Shown here: positions 1 to 9,077 of the stretch, one piece after another
How the letters are laid out: every line of letters begins with the position of its first letter
Numbering within the stretch: position 1 is the first letter of the stretch
DNA from: Methylaequor sp045563055
Lineage (GTDB): Bacteria > Pseudomonadota > Alphaproteobacteria > Methylaequorales > Methylaequoraceae
NCBI GenBank assembly: GCA_045563055.1
Contig: JBJKUR010000016.1
Span: 8,573 to 72,572, forward strand
DNA: 64,000 nucleotides
Reading direction: 5' to 3'
The notes under the pieces: model-generated
The model's database searches: none
Told to the model about the DNA's origin: nothing
The model's input: only the letters and a program-made list of their open reading frames with translations
Made by a program: the position numbers and the translations under genes

Positions 1-1145
1 ATGTATCTTTTGGATAATTCAACAGCTGCAACAATTGCTGAGTCAAGAATTTTTACACCATGATGAACTTCATACTTTTCTTTAAGACCCCTAAGAATTG
101 AAATAGAATCTTCAATTGAAGGCTCTTCAACAATGATTTGTTGAAATCTTCTTGCAAGTGCTGCATCTTTTTCGATATTTTGTCTATATTCATTTAATGT
201 AGTGGCCCCAATACAGTGAAGTTCACCTCTAGCTAAAGCTGGCTTTAGAAGATTTGAGGCATCCATAGCACCATCAGATTTTCCAGCACCAACTAAAGTA
301 TGAATTTCATCGATAAATAAGATTATAAAATCTTTATTTTCTTCCACTTCTTTTAATATTCTTTTAAGTCTTTCTTCAAAATCTCCACGAAACTTTGCTC
401 CAGCAACAATTGATCCTAAGTCAAGAGATATAACTTTTTTATTTTTTAACGAATCTGGAATGTCATTGTTAATAATTCTTAACGCGAGGCCTTCAGCTAT
501 TGCAGTCTTACCAACTCCTGGTTCACCAATTAAAACAGGGTTGTTCTTTGTTCTTCTAGATAAAACTTGAATACTTCGTCTTATTTCCTCTTCTCTACCA
601 ATGACAGGGTCTAACTTTCCAAGTTTGGCTAACTCAGTAAGGTCAGTAGAAAATTTTTTTAATACTTCTGATTCAATAGATGTTGTATTATCGTCTATGG
701 TTTCTCCTTTTCTTAGTTTGAGAATTGCTAACTTCAAATTCTCAAAGTTAAGATTATTTTCATTTAATTTTCTAGTAATATCAAGTTTATCATACTTTAG
801 TATTGTATATAAAATTATTTCAGGAGATATGAATGAGTCATTAAATTCACTCCTTGTATTTTTACAATTATCTAAAATTTTAATAAAATCATTAGAAAAA
901 TAAATATTTAGATTATCTCCAGTTACATTTGGAATTTTATTTAATTCAAAATTTATTATATCAATAATATGTTCTCTTTTTATTTTGCAATACTCTAAGA
1001 TGTTTTTTAAAAAATCATCTTGATTTGTAAAAAAAGATGCCAAGAAATGTTCAGCTAAAACTTGCTGATTATTTAATGATATGGCCTTATTTTGAGACTC
1101 ATTAATTAAAAATTTACTTTTTTCATTGAATTGATCAAAATTCAT
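1..1145 (-). CDS. clpB: ATP-dependent chaperone ClpB, N-terminal part (runs off the window)
   Basis: Protein disaggregase that works with DnaK to rescue aggregated proteins in the cytoplasm. About 381 residues are visible, starting at the ATG complementary to 1143-1145 (MNFDQFNEKSK). The first ~150 residues are the Clp N-domain. The first AAA+ domain follows, with Walker A GEPGVGKTAIAEG and Walker B LFIDEIH. The stretch DGAMDASNLLKPALARGE, followed by an EKDAALARRFQ-type motif, is typical of ClpB rather than ClpA. The middle coiled coil and second AAA+ domain lie beyond base 1. It is divergent from the CoA-transferase, with 43 bp between the starts. I see no heat-shock promoter that I can defend. 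The family call is secure; the C-terminal architecture cannot be checked here. Confidence 0.93.
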   Translation of the reverse strand, partial: MNFDQFNEKSKFLINESQNKAISLNNQQVLAEHFLASFFTNQDDFLKNILEYCKIKREHIIDIINFELNKIPNVTGDNLNIYFSNDFIKILDNCKNTRSEFNDSFISPEIILYTILKYDKLDITRKLNENNLNFENLKLAILKLRKGETIDDNTTSIESEVLKKFSTDLTELAKLGKLDPVIGREEEIRRSIQVLSRRTKNNPVLIGEPGVGKTAIAEGLALRIINNDIPDSLKNKKVISLDLGSIVAGAKFRGDFEERLKRILKEVEENKDFIILFIDEIHTLVGAGKSDGAMDASNLLKPALARGELHCIGATTLNEYRQNIEKDAALARRFQQIIVEEPSIEDSISILRGLKEKYEVHHGVKILDSAIVAAVELSKRY

Positions 1146-1188
1146 GCTTTATTTTGATAATATATAATAAAAATCTCAAGTACTTTTA

Positions 1189-2343
1189 TTGGAAAATAAA
1201 TTAAATAAACTTCCTCTGGAAGATATTGTAGTGTTGGACCTAACCAATGTTCTATCAGGACCCTTTGCTACGTTGATTTTATCGGAACTTGGTGCAAAAA
1301 TCATAAAGGTTGAAAAACCAAATGGCGACGATTCAAGAAATTTCGGACCATTTATTGATAACAAGTCAGGTTATTTTATTTCACTAAACAGAGGAAAGAA
1401 AAGTATAGTTTTAAATTTAAAAAAAAAAAAGGATAAAAATGTTTTTGAAAAGCTTCTTGAGAAATCTGATGTGTTAATTGATAACTTCAAGCCAGGAGTG
1501 TTAGAGAAAATGGGTTATAATTGGAAATACCTATCAAAAAAGTATCCAAAACTTGTTCATTCAAAAATTAGTGGATTTGGAGAAACTGGCCCCCTAAAAA
1601 ATAACCCAGCTTATGATATTATTGTACAAGCAATGAGTGGATTAATGAGTATTACTGGTAATGAAAAAAATAACTTTGTTAGAGTGGGGACATCCATAGG
1701 TGATATAGCTGCTAGTTTATTTGCTGTAATTGGAATTTTAAGTCAGCTAATTAAAAGGAATATAACCAATAAAGGGTCTAAATTAGATCTAAGTATGTTA
1801 GATTGTCAAGTTGCCATACTTGAAAATGCCATTGCTAGATACACGATTGAAAAAAAAATACCAGAACCATTAGGAACAGACCATCCATCAATTAGTCCTT
1901 TTGGAAGTTTTAAAACAAAGGATGGGGAAATTATAATTGCAATCGGAAACGACAGGCTTTTTGATGTTTTTTGCAAAATAATTGGAGATAACAGTTTGTA
2001 TAAAATTTATAATACGAATAAAAAAAGAAATTCAAATATTCAGGAATTTAAAAGAAAAGTCGAAATCTTTTTGAAATTAAAGAATACTAAATATTGGCTT
2101 AGAAAGTTTGCTCAAAATAAAATTCCTTGTGCAAATATTAACTCAATAGGGGAAATGATTTCAAATGAACAGATAAACCATAGAAAGATGGTTTTAGAAT
2201 ATCCATTAAATTCATCAAAGAAATTTAAAGTTGCTGGAACAGCATTTAATTTTAATTTTACAAAAAAAAATAAAGCAGTTAAAAAAGCTCCTGATTTAGA
2301 TGAAAATCGAAATGAAATATTAAAACTTTTTGGAATAGATTAA
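1189..2343 (+). CDS. CaiB/BaiF-type (class III) CoA-transferase
   Basis: Predicted to move CoA between a donor acyl-CoA and an acceptor carboxylic acid in the cytoplasm. It has 384 residues, a usual length for the family. The N-terminus has the family pattern VLDLTNVLSGPFATLILSEL followed by GAKIIKVEKP. The GxxIGDIAAS stretch around residue 170 carries the expected catalytic aspartate, which forms the aspartyl-CoA anhydride in this family. Translation appears to begin at a TTG codon, because no ATG fits the conserved N-terminus. It ends 2 bp before the 3' end of the convergent rhomboid gene. The substrate cannot be told from sequence; family members act on carnitine, formate/oxalate, succinate, mesaconate or bile acids. 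Confidence 0.88.
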   Translation: MENKLNKLPLEDIVVLDLTNVLSGPFATLILSELGAKIIKVEKPNGDDSRNFGPFIDNKSGYFISLNRGKKSIVLNLKKKKDKNVFEKLLEKSDVLIDNFKPGVLEKMGYNWKYLSKKYPKLVHSKISGFGETGPLKNNPAYDIIVQAMSGLMSITGNEKNNFVRVGTSIGDIAASLFAVIGILSQLIKRNITNKGSKLDLSMLDCQVAILENAIARYTIEKKIPEPLGTDHPSISPFGSFKTKDGEIIIAIGNDRLFDVFCKIIGDNSLYKIYNTNKKRNSNIQEFKRKVEIFLKLKNTKYWLRKFAQNKIPCANINSIGEMISNEQINHRKMVLEYPLNSSKKFKVAGTAFNFNFTKKNKAVKKAPDLDENRNEILKLFGID

Positions 2344-2345
2344 TT

Positions 2346-3038
2346 TCACGGATCTTCATTTTTAAAAAAAATAGATTTTCCTTTCTTAATACTTCTCATC
2401 TTTCTTTTTTTAATTGTAAGGAATGTGTAAAAAAAACCAAAAATAAATCCACCTATATGAGCTATCCATGCAATATTAGAGTTATGTTCACCTAAATTTA
2501 TAAATTGATAGATAAACCAGAATAACAATAGAATAAACGCAGGAACTCTTAGTGTAAAAAAAATAATAAATGGAAATAATACTAAAACCTTTGATTTAGG
2601 GAATAGATATAAATAAGAGCCAAGAACGCCAGCGATAGCTCCCGAGGCACCTATTAATGGTGTTGTTGAGCTGATGTCTAAAATAGAATGTGAGATCGTG
2701 GCAAAGACGCCAGATAATAAATAAAAAAAAAAGAAACGTTTGGTTCCCATTACATCTTCTACATTATCTGCAAATATCCAGAGGTAGAGCATATTTCCTA
2801 AAAAATGCATCCATCCACCATGCATAAACAGTGATGTTAGTAAGGTCAATGATGGATAAAATGAGGTGATATTAGAATTTAAAAACAAACTGGCTGGCTT
2901 AAAACCAAAATAGTAATTATAAAAATCAAAATTTTTCGATGAGATTTGTATTATGAAAATAATTGTACATAAGAGTAGAATAAACAATCTAGCATAAGAT
3001 TTATTTTTAGTTGGGTTATCGTCTTTAATTGGGATCAT
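2346..3038 (-). CDS. Rhomboid family intramembrane serine protease
   Basis: Polytopic inner-membrane protease of 230 residues with about six hydrophobic segments. The catalytic serine is in GASGAIAG (Ser132) and the catalytic histidine is in AHIGGF (His194). The HGGWMHFLGNMLYLW loop around residues 73-87 is the conserved rhomboid L1/TM2 signature. Its start overlaps the end of pdeM by 14 bp, so it is probably translated with the nuclease and helicase genes upstream. A role in DNA repair is not implied by the family; the link is positional only. The substrate is unknown. Confidence 0.9.
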   Translation of the reverse strand: MIPIKDDNPTKNKSYARLFILLLCTIIFIIQISSKNFDFYNYYFGFKPASLFLNSNITSFYPSLTLLTSLFMHGGWMHFLGNMLYLWIFADNVEDVMGTKRFFFFYLLSGVFATISHSILDISSTTPLIGASGAIAGVLGSYLYLFPKSKVLVLFPFIIFFTLRVPAFILLLFWFIYQFINLGEHNSNIAWIAHIGGFIFGFFYTFLTIKKRKMRSIKKGKSIFFKNEDP

Positions 3039-3708
3039 AATTGATATTTTTTTGAATCATTTTGTTTTTCCCTAGTATAATAATATTAGCATTATCATTT
3101 ATTATTTTTTTAAAGACATTATTTCTAATGTCTAACCCTCCTGTGTAAGTTCCAAAAGATGGAAGAATACAAAAATTTTTAGTTAAAACAAAACATTTAT
3201 AAAAATAACTAGAGTTGTTTATTTTAAATAAAAATTTAGGATGGAAATGACCAGTAAATTCAAATTCATACTTTTGGAAAATATTAGTTCTTATATGTTT
3301 ATAAATAATTTTTTCCTCCTTCAAAATATCTAGAAAAATTCCCCCAACCTTGTTTTTTCCAATTATATTTTGGTCATGATTTCCGTTTATCCAAATGAAC
3401 TGGACTTTACTCGTTATTTTCTTAATTTCTGATATATCAGATTTATTCATATTCAATATTGAAAATTTATCGTGAAAACTATCTCCTAAAGAAATAATTC
3501 TAAGGGGAGAATAATATTCTATTTTTTTTTTTAATTTATTAATAGTTTCTATGACTTCATAAGGAGGTAGGTAATTTCCTTTTTTATTCATTGAAGTACC
3601 TTTTCCTAAATGAATATCTGATATGATAATTGTTTTGGTTTGTTCTATAAAAAGAAGACCTGATTGATCAAATACTAGATCAAAATTTAATATTCTTTTT
3701 TTAATCAT
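3025..3708 (-). CDS. pdeM: Ligase-associated metallophosphoesterase/endonuclease PdeM
   Basis: Calcineurin-like metallophosphoesterase of the family that accompanies bacterial ATP-dependent DNA ligases and is annotated as a DNA damage response endonuclease. It has 227 residues. Metal-binding motifs visible are SDIHLGKG near residue 31, LGDSFHD, GNHDQ, and a C-terminal TGHFHPK. The start codon overlaps the helicase stop by 4 bp (ATGA type), which indicates translational coupling. Neighbouring helicase, exonuclease and ligase genes complete the set expected for this system. The family call is strong; cleavage specificity has to be inferred from relatives. Confidence 0.87.
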   Translation of the reverse strand: MIKKRILNFDLVFDQSGLLFIEQTKTIIISDIHLGKGTSMNKKGNYLPPYEVIETINKLKKKIEYYSPLRIISLGDSFHDKFSILNMNKSDISEIKKITSKVQFIWINGNHDQNIIGKNKVGGIFLDILKEEKIIYKHIRTNIFQKYEFEFTGHFHPKFLFKINNSSYFYKCFVLTKNFCILPSFGTYTGGLDIRNNVFKKIINDNANIIILGKNKMIQKNINYDPN

Positions 3709-6023
3709 AATGGTTCCGTAGCTTTAATTTTTTCTTTTTCCATAAGTAAAGAATGAGAAAATTCTGAGTATTTGGTGAGTTCATTAAAATTGAATTTCAG
3801 GTTTTTAAATTTATAAATTTGACTTGAATGCAAAAAGTGTTTTTCAATTTCTTCTTCTGTTATTTTTAAAATAATATGATTTGGTTCATACTTTTTTAAG
3901 GTTTCGAAAATAATGTCACAGTTTATAAAATTATTTGTTTTCTTAGTGTAAATATCATTCTGTTTAACTAAGCCACTTATAATTGCAATTTCTTTAAAAA
4001 TTCTTTTTGCAACTGTTGTATCGAGGGATTTTAATGAATTTAAATCAAATTTAAAAAAATCAGTTAAATCATTCTTTTTTAAGTTGGTTTTCAAATTAAA
4101 ATAAACCCCAAATGAATAATCATTTAGTAGATAATTTATAACAAATATTTGTTTTTTTCTTAAAAATTGAATCAGTAAATTTGATAATGTCTGATTAGTT
4201 TCTCGACCTAAAAATGTATGAAAAAAAATATACTCCCCCTTATAGTGAGGGAATTTTTCAATAAGAATTTCTTTTTTAGTTGGAATACCAGAAGTTTTTT
4301 TTTGTTTATCTATGAACGATTTGATTTGAAGAGGAACTTCTTTTAAATTATCCTCTTCTAAAATATTTAGTATTTCTTGAGAAAGATTTGACTTTAATGG
4401 AATTGATCCACCCCAATAGACTGGAACTTTGTTAGCTCTTCCTTTCTTCATTTTAACTATTATTTCTTCACTTAGAACTTTTACACAAATAAGACTCATT
4501 CCAGCAAAATTAAATGAATCATTAACTTTTATTAGGTTTATAAATGAATCCTCAACAGTACCTAATAAATTTCCCATTGTTGATTTAATTTTGATATAAC
4601 TTGAATTTATAATGGTTCCCGCATTCATTAGAACATTTCTTCTATTAATTTCATCTTTTATAATAAAGTTTCCATTTGAAAGTTTTTTTAGTTTTTTTAT
4701 TTCATTGTAGTTTTGAAGGGCATAGCCGCCATTATGAACAAATGAAATCATTTTATAAAACTCACTTTTAGTTAAATGTGAATACGAATAAGAAGTTTTA
4801 ATGTCATGATAAGTTTTTTCAGGATCAAGTTGAGAATTGCAAGATAATAGAAGTAAATGTTGACACAAAACATCTTTTGATCCGTTTTTTTCATTCAATT
4901 TATCAAATTTTTTAAGAGCAACTAATCTCTTTAATGCCAAGCATTCTAAATATTCAAACTTATTTGTTGGAACTAGTAATGCTTCAGAAGTGGAATAAAA
5001 GTTATGGTTAGATCTTCCTGATCTTTGTACTATTTTATTTACACTTTTTGGGGCACCAATATTGATGACTTTATCAATGTCTTTCCAGTCTATACCCATT
5101 TCTAAAGATGATGTACTAACTAAAGAGCTTATCTTTCCAACTTTTATTTTTTCTTCAGTATCCAACCTAACCTTTTTAGATAATGAACCATGATAAACAC
5201 CAATTTTAAATTCAGGAAACTTCATGAAAAAATTATTGAATAAAATCTCCGATTGTGCGCGTGTATTTACAAATATTATTGTCTTTTTCCCTTTAATTAT
5301 TTTGTAAATATCATCTAATGCAAAATTCACAGAATGTCCATAATTTGGAATATTTGGCGAATTTAATATATTTAATTTAATTCTTTTGGAGTGATTATTT
5401 TTTATAATTTTCACAACTTTATTAAAAGATATCCAATTGGAAAGATAACTATAGTTATCTATAGTAGTTGAAGCTGCAATAATTTTTATAGATTTATTTA
5501 AGGAAATTATATGTGAAATTATAAGAGAAAGCTGGTCGCCTCTTTTAGTGTTTATCATCTCGTTTAGTTCATCTATTGCAAGATAGGAAATATTTTTAAA
5601 AAAATTATTTATTTCTTTATTTGATATCATTAACGCCAGTGATTCTGGAGTGGTTAATAAAATATTTTTAGGTTCTTTAATTTGTTTTTTCTTTAATAAA
5701 TATGATTCATCTCCAGTTCTTTTTCCAATTTTTATATCTATGCTTAAATCTTTAATAATAAAACTTAGGTTCTCATATAAATCATTTATTATTGATTTTA
5801 GTGGAGATACATATACAAACATTTCCTTTTTATTTTTTAATGCATTTATTATAATTGGAAGAAACATAGTGAATGTTTTCCCCGTACCAGTATCTGATGA
5901 TATAATAAATCTTTTTAGATCTAGTTGGGAATAATCCAAAAATTCAATCTGATATTTAAATAGTTTCCAATTTTTTCTTTTTAAAAAATCATTAAACTTG
6001 TCTGGTATTTTCATTTGCTTCAT
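3705..6023 (-). CDS. Ligase-associated Lhr-like DEXH-box helicase
   Basis: Superfamily 2 DNA helicase of the Lhr type, found with ATP-dependent ligase, PdeM and an MBL exonuclease in a DNA damage response cluster. It has 772 residues. Motifs in order: Walker A DTGTGKT around residue 44, TTPESLALM (motif Ib region), motif II as AIDELNEM where most relatives have a DEWHE-like box, AAST (motif III), VNTRAQSE, and QRSGRSNH (motif VI) near residue 330. The winged-helix and Lhr C-terminal regions follow. It is the first gene of a minus-strand operon with pdeM and rhomboid, and is divergent from the exonuclease across only 30 bp, so the promoters must overlap or be very compact. Confidence 0.9.
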   Translation of the reverse strand: MKQMKIPDKFNDFLKRKNWKLFKYQIEFLDYSQLDLKRFIISSDTGTGKTFTMFLPIIINALKNKKEMFVYVSPLKSIINDLYENLSFIIKDLSIDIKIGKRTGDESYLLKKKQIKEPKNILLTTPESLALMISNKEINNFFKNISYLAIDELNEMINTKRGDQLSLIISHIISLNKSIKIIAASTTIDNYSYLSNWISFNKVVKIIKNNHSKRIKLNILNSPNIPNYGHSVNFALDDIYKIIKGKKTIIFVNTRAQSEILFNNFFMKFPEFKIGVYHGSLSKKVRLDTEEKIKVGKISSLVSTSSLEMGIDWKDIDKVINIGAPKSVNKIVQRSGRSNHNFYSTSEALLVPTNKFEYLECLALKRLVALKKFDKLNEKNGSKDVLCQHLLLLSCNSQLDPEKTYHDIKTSYSYSHLTKSEFYKMISFVHNGGYALQNYNEIKKLKKLSNGNFIIKDEINRRNVLMNAGTIINSSYIKIKSTMGNLLGTVEDSFINLIKVNDSFNFAGMSLICVKVLSEEIIVKMKKGRANKVPVYWGGSIPLKSNLSQEILNILEEDNLKEVPLQIKSFIDKQKKTSGIPTKKEILIEKFPHYKGEYIFFHTFLGRETNQTLSNLLIQFLRKKQIFVINYLLNDYSFGVYFNLKTNLKKNDLTDFFKFDLNSLKSLDTTVAKRIFKEIAIISGLVKQNDIYTKKTNNFINCDIIFETLKKYEPNHIILKITEEEIEKHFLHSSQIYKFKNLKFNFNELTKYSEFSHSLLMEKEKIKATEPL

Positions 6024-6053
6024 ATTATTTAAATTTAATAAATATTATATGAT

Positions 6054-7064
6054 ATGCAAAAAACAAATATAAATTGGATTAGTAAAAAAAAAGAAGGATT
6101 ATATTGTAATCCAGGTAAGTTCTATATTGATCCAATCCTACCAGTAGAAAAGGCACTGATAACTCATGCACACACAGATCATGCAAGGCCAAATAATAAG
6201 TTAGTGTTATCATCTAAAGAAACCCTTAACCTAATGAAATTAAGATATGGAGATAATTATTGTTCTAGTTGCCAAATTTCAAATTTTAGTGAGTCAATTA
6301 ACATTAATAATGTAAATATTAGAACTCTGCCAGCTGGTCATATATTAGGAAGTATTCAATTCCTTTTAGAATATAAAGGTTATAAATTACTCATTAGTGG
6401 TGACTACAAGAGAACAGACGACATCACTTGTCAAGCTTATGAACCATCAAAATGTGATACTTTTATAACCGAAGCAACTTTTGGTTTACCAATTTTCAAT
6501 CATCCAGATGATAAAATTGAAATTAAAAAACTTATCAAATCACTAGAATTAAATGTTAACTCTACCCATTTGATCGGTGTTTATGCTTTAGGTAAATGTC
6601 AGAGATTAATTTCTCTTTTAAGAGCACATGGTTATGATAAAACAATATTTTTACATGGAGCATTGATAAAAATTACTGAGTACTATTCTAATTTGGGGTT
6701 AAAAATTGGAGATGTCATGAATGTATCTAAAAAACAAACAGATGAATTATCTAATAGTCTTGTTCTTTGCCCTCCTTCTTCATTAAACGATAAATGGTCT
6801 CAAAAGTTCAAGAATGTAATAAAAGGATATGTTTCTGGGTGGATGAGAATAAGGCAAAGAATTAAACAAAAAAATATTGAGTTACCTTTGATAATATCTG
6901 ATCACGCCGATTGGAATGAAATTTTAAGCACAGTCAATCAAGTTGAACCAAAAGAAGTATTAGTTACTCATGGACGTGAAGAGGCTTTGGTTGATTATTT
7001 AAATAACAATAAGTATAAAAGTAGTGCTTTAAACCTTATTGGTTTTGAAGATGAAAATGAATAA
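6054..7064 (+). CDS. Ligase-associated DNA exonuclease (metallo-beta-lactamase/beta-CASP type)
   Basis: Predicted nuclease of the MBL fold, SNM1/CPSF-like, that works next to ATP-dependent DNA ligase. It has 336 residues. The MBL metal motif HAHTDHARP lies at about residues 38-46, PAGHILGS and SGDYKRTDD supply further metal ligands, and SDHADWNE plus VTHGREEA in the last third match the beta-CASP end motifs. Its 3' end overlaps the ligase start, so the two are translationally coupled. Together with the divergent helicase and PdeM it forms the complete four-gene repair module. It is probably involved in processing DNA ends before ligation; the polarity of the nuclease is not readable from sequence. 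Confidence 0.88.
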   Translation: MQKTNINWISKKKEGLYCNPGKFYIDPILPVEKALITHAHTDHARPNNKLVLSSKETLNLMKLRYGDNYCSSCQISNFSESININNVNIRTLPAGHILGSIQFLLEYKGYKLLISGDYKRTDDITCQAYEPSKCDTFITEATFGLPIFNHPDDKIEIKKLIKSLELNVNSTHLIGVYALGKCQRLISLLRAHGYDKTIFLHGALIKITEYYSNLGLKIGDVMNVSKKQTDELSNSLVLCPPSSLNDKWSQKFKNVIKGYVSGWMRIRQRIKQKNIELPLIISDHADWNEILSTVNQVEPKEVLVTHGREEALVDYLNNNKYKSSALNLIGFEDENE

Positions 7065-8631
7065 CTTTTCAATTCTACTTTTTGATCTTTTGTTATGCTC
7101 ATCTAAGAAGAAGAAAGTTGATCTTTTAAAAGATTTTTTTGCTTCTTCTAGCATTGATGATAGAGGTTGGGCATTTTCTATTTTATCTAATAGATTTGAA
7201 AAAAAAATTATCAATTCAAAAGATTTAAAAGAATTAGTAACAAAAAAAACTAGTAAGAGTTTATTTGATTATTCGTATGACTACGTTGGTGACCTTGCAG
7301 AAACAATTTCTTTGTTATGGAATTCTAAAAAAGAATATGATCAAGTAATTTCATTGTCTAGATTTATGGAATTATTGAGAAGTAACAATAATAAAAAAAA
7401 ACTATTAGATGAAATAGAATTAATTTTAGACAAATCAAATGAAAATCAAAGATATACTATTTTAAAAATTCTGACTGGCGGATTGAGATTAGGGGTGTCA
7501 AATGGACTATTAAAAGAGTCGTTAATTAAGTATGGGAAACGAACACTTTATGAGATTGATGAATTTTGGTACGGATTTCAGTTGCCTTTTACGGATCTAT
7601 TTAATTGGTTGGATGGTAATGATCTCCCCGTATATGTTGATAGAAAACAACTTTTTAATTCTTTTATGTTAGCTAATGAATTTAACATAAATAAATTTAA
7701 TAGTGTTAGTCCAATAAATTACCTTGCTGAGTACAAGTGGGATGGAATTAGAGCGCAAATTATTTTTTCAAATAATGGAAAAATCTATTCAAGAAGTGGT
7801 GATGATGTAACTAAATCTTTTCCTGATATTAATACTTTCGATAATAATTACTATGTTATTGACGGTGAGTTAGTTATTAAGAAGGGTGGTAAAATACTTT
7901 CTTTTAATTATCTACAGAAAAGAATTGGAAGAAAAAAACCTTCACAAAAAATTACTAATGAATACCCGATTCACTTTATCGCATATGATATACTTTTTTT
8001 TAAAGATCTTGACTGTAGAAACCTTCCATTATTTGAACGTAAAAAATATCTAAAAACTTTCCTTGATGAAAAAAACACTAATAAATTATCAATGTCTCCC
8101 GATGTTAAATTTAAAGATTGGAAGGATTTAAAATTAATTAAAGAAAGCTCTCTTAATAATCATATTGAGGGTGTTGTTATTAAAGATAAAAATAGTATTT
8201 ATAAAAAAGGTAGGGTTGTTGATGGTTGGTATAAATGGAAAAGAAAACCATATTCATTTGATTTTATTATTATGTATGCACAGAGGGGCCATGGAAAAAG
8301 GTCTTCTTTTTATTCAGACTTTACATTTGGTTGTTGGACTAATGATAATTTTCAAGAATTAATTCCAATTGGTAAAGCTTACTCTGGTTATACAAATGAT
8401 GATTTAAAAAAACTAGATCTTTGGGTTAGGAATAATACTTTGCAACGGTATGGCCCTGTAAGATCAGTTAAACCTGGTCTTGTTGTCGAAATTTCGTTTG
8501 ATAATATTAACTTATCAAGCAGACATAAATCTGGATTAGCACTTCGATTTCCAAGATTTTCTAGAATTAGATGGGATAAGCCAATTTCTGAAGTATCCGA
8601 GTTAAAATACATAAAAGATTTAATTAATTAG
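7057..8631 (+). CDS. ATP-dependent DNA ligase (cluster type)
   Basis: ATP-dependent DNA ligase that would seal nicks through a lysyl-AMP intermediate. About 525 residues from the ATG at 7057; an ATG at 7051 and a TTG at 7039 are in-frame alternatives. I chose 7057 because the family N-terminus is close to the MNNFSILLFDLL seen there. The N-terminal alpha-helical DNA-binding domain is followed by the nucleotidyltransferase motif EYKWDGIRAQ (catalytic Lys near 227), IDGELV (motif III), EGVVIKD (motif IV), and motif V YKWKRKP. The OB-fold domain follows. It is distinct from the housekeeping NAD-dependent LigA, which is not in this window. It overlaps the exonuclease gene upstream. Confidence 0.92.
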   Translation: MNNFSILLFDLLLCSSKKKKVDLLKDFFASSSIDDRGWAFSILSNRFEKKIINSKDLKELVTKKTSKSLFDYSYDYVGDLAETISLLWNSKKEYDQVISLSRFMELLRSNNNKKKLLDEIELILDKSNENQRYTILKILTGGLRLGVSNGLLKESLIKYGKRTLYEIDEFWYGFQLPFTDLFNWLDGNDLPVYVDRKQLFNSFMLANEFNINKFNSVSPINYLAEYKWDGIRAQIIFSNNGKIYSRSGDDVTKSFPDINTFDNNYYVIDGELVIKKGGKILSFNYLQKRIGRKKPSQKITNEYPIHFIAYDILFFKDLDCRNLPLFERKKYLKTFLDEKNTNKLSMSPDVKFKDWKDLKLIKESSLNNHIEGVVIKDKNSIYKKGRVVDGWYKWKRKPYSFDFIIMYAQRGHGKRSSFYSDFTFGCWTNDNFQELIPIGKAYSGYTNDDLKKLDLWVRNNTLQRYGPVRSVKPGLVVEISFDNINLSSRHKSGLALRFPRFSRIRWDKPISEVSELKYIKDLIN

Positions 8632-8638
8632 CTTGAAA

Positions 8639-8653
8639 GTTCTACTTTTGTTC
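8639..8653 (+). promoter_or_regulatory. LexA (SOS) operator before umuDC
   Basis: The sequence reads GTTC, seven bases, GTTC, which is the direct-repeat LexA operator known from Alphaproteobacteria. It sits 13 bp upstream of the umuD start and 8 bp after the ligase stop. The position and the SOS function of the downstream genes make this a strong prediction. Confidence 0.85.
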
Positions 8654-8665
8654 TTATAATGAAAT

Positions 8666-9073
8666 ATGAGGAAAAATTTAGTGAATAGCAAAATAAAGTT
8701 AATTAATGCTGCTGCAGGATTTCCATCACCTGCTGAGAACTATATCGATGAAAAATTAGATTTAAATGGATATCTGATTAAGAACAAGGAATCTTCTTTT
8801 TTTGTAAGAGTATCTGGAGACTCTATGATTAATGTAGGCATATTTAATGATGATATACTAATTGTAGATAAATCTTTATCTCCTGGAAGTCAATCTATAG
8901 TGGTCGCATCGATAGATGGAGAGTTAATTATAAAAAGATTAGTTCAAGATAGATTTAATAAAAATTATTACTTAAAATCTGAAAACAATAATTACCCAAA
9001 TATAAAATTGAACTCTAATACCGATACAATTATATGGGGAGTAGTTACATACGTTATACATAGCCTAAAGTAA
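8666..9073 (+). CDS. umuD: UmuD-type SOS mutagenesis protein (S24 autoprotease)
   Basis: Subunit of the translesion polymerase; RecA filaments trigger self-cleavage to the active UmuD' form. It has 135 residues, the usual length. The cleavage site is in NAAAGFPSPAEN (Ala17-Gly18), the nucleophile is Ser53 in VSGDSM, and the general base is Lys90 in ELIIKRL; the Ser-Lys spacing of 37 matches E. coli UmuD. It lacks the N-terminal DNA-binding domain of LexA. The preceding LexA site and umuC starting 4 bp downstream confirm an SOS operon. Confidence 0.95.
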   Translation: MRKNLVNSKIKLINAAAGFPSPAENYIDEKLDLNGYLIKNKESSFFVRVSGDSMINVGIFNDDILIVDKSLSPGSQSIVVASIDGELIIKRLVQDRFNKNYYLKSENNNYPNIKLNSNTDTIIWGVVTYVIHSLK

Positions 9074-9077
9074 TTTT

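Noticed and set aside
601..903. Open frame on the plus strand within clpB
   Set aside because: It is opposite the clpB coding sequence, whose ClpB motifs on the minus strand are unmistakable.
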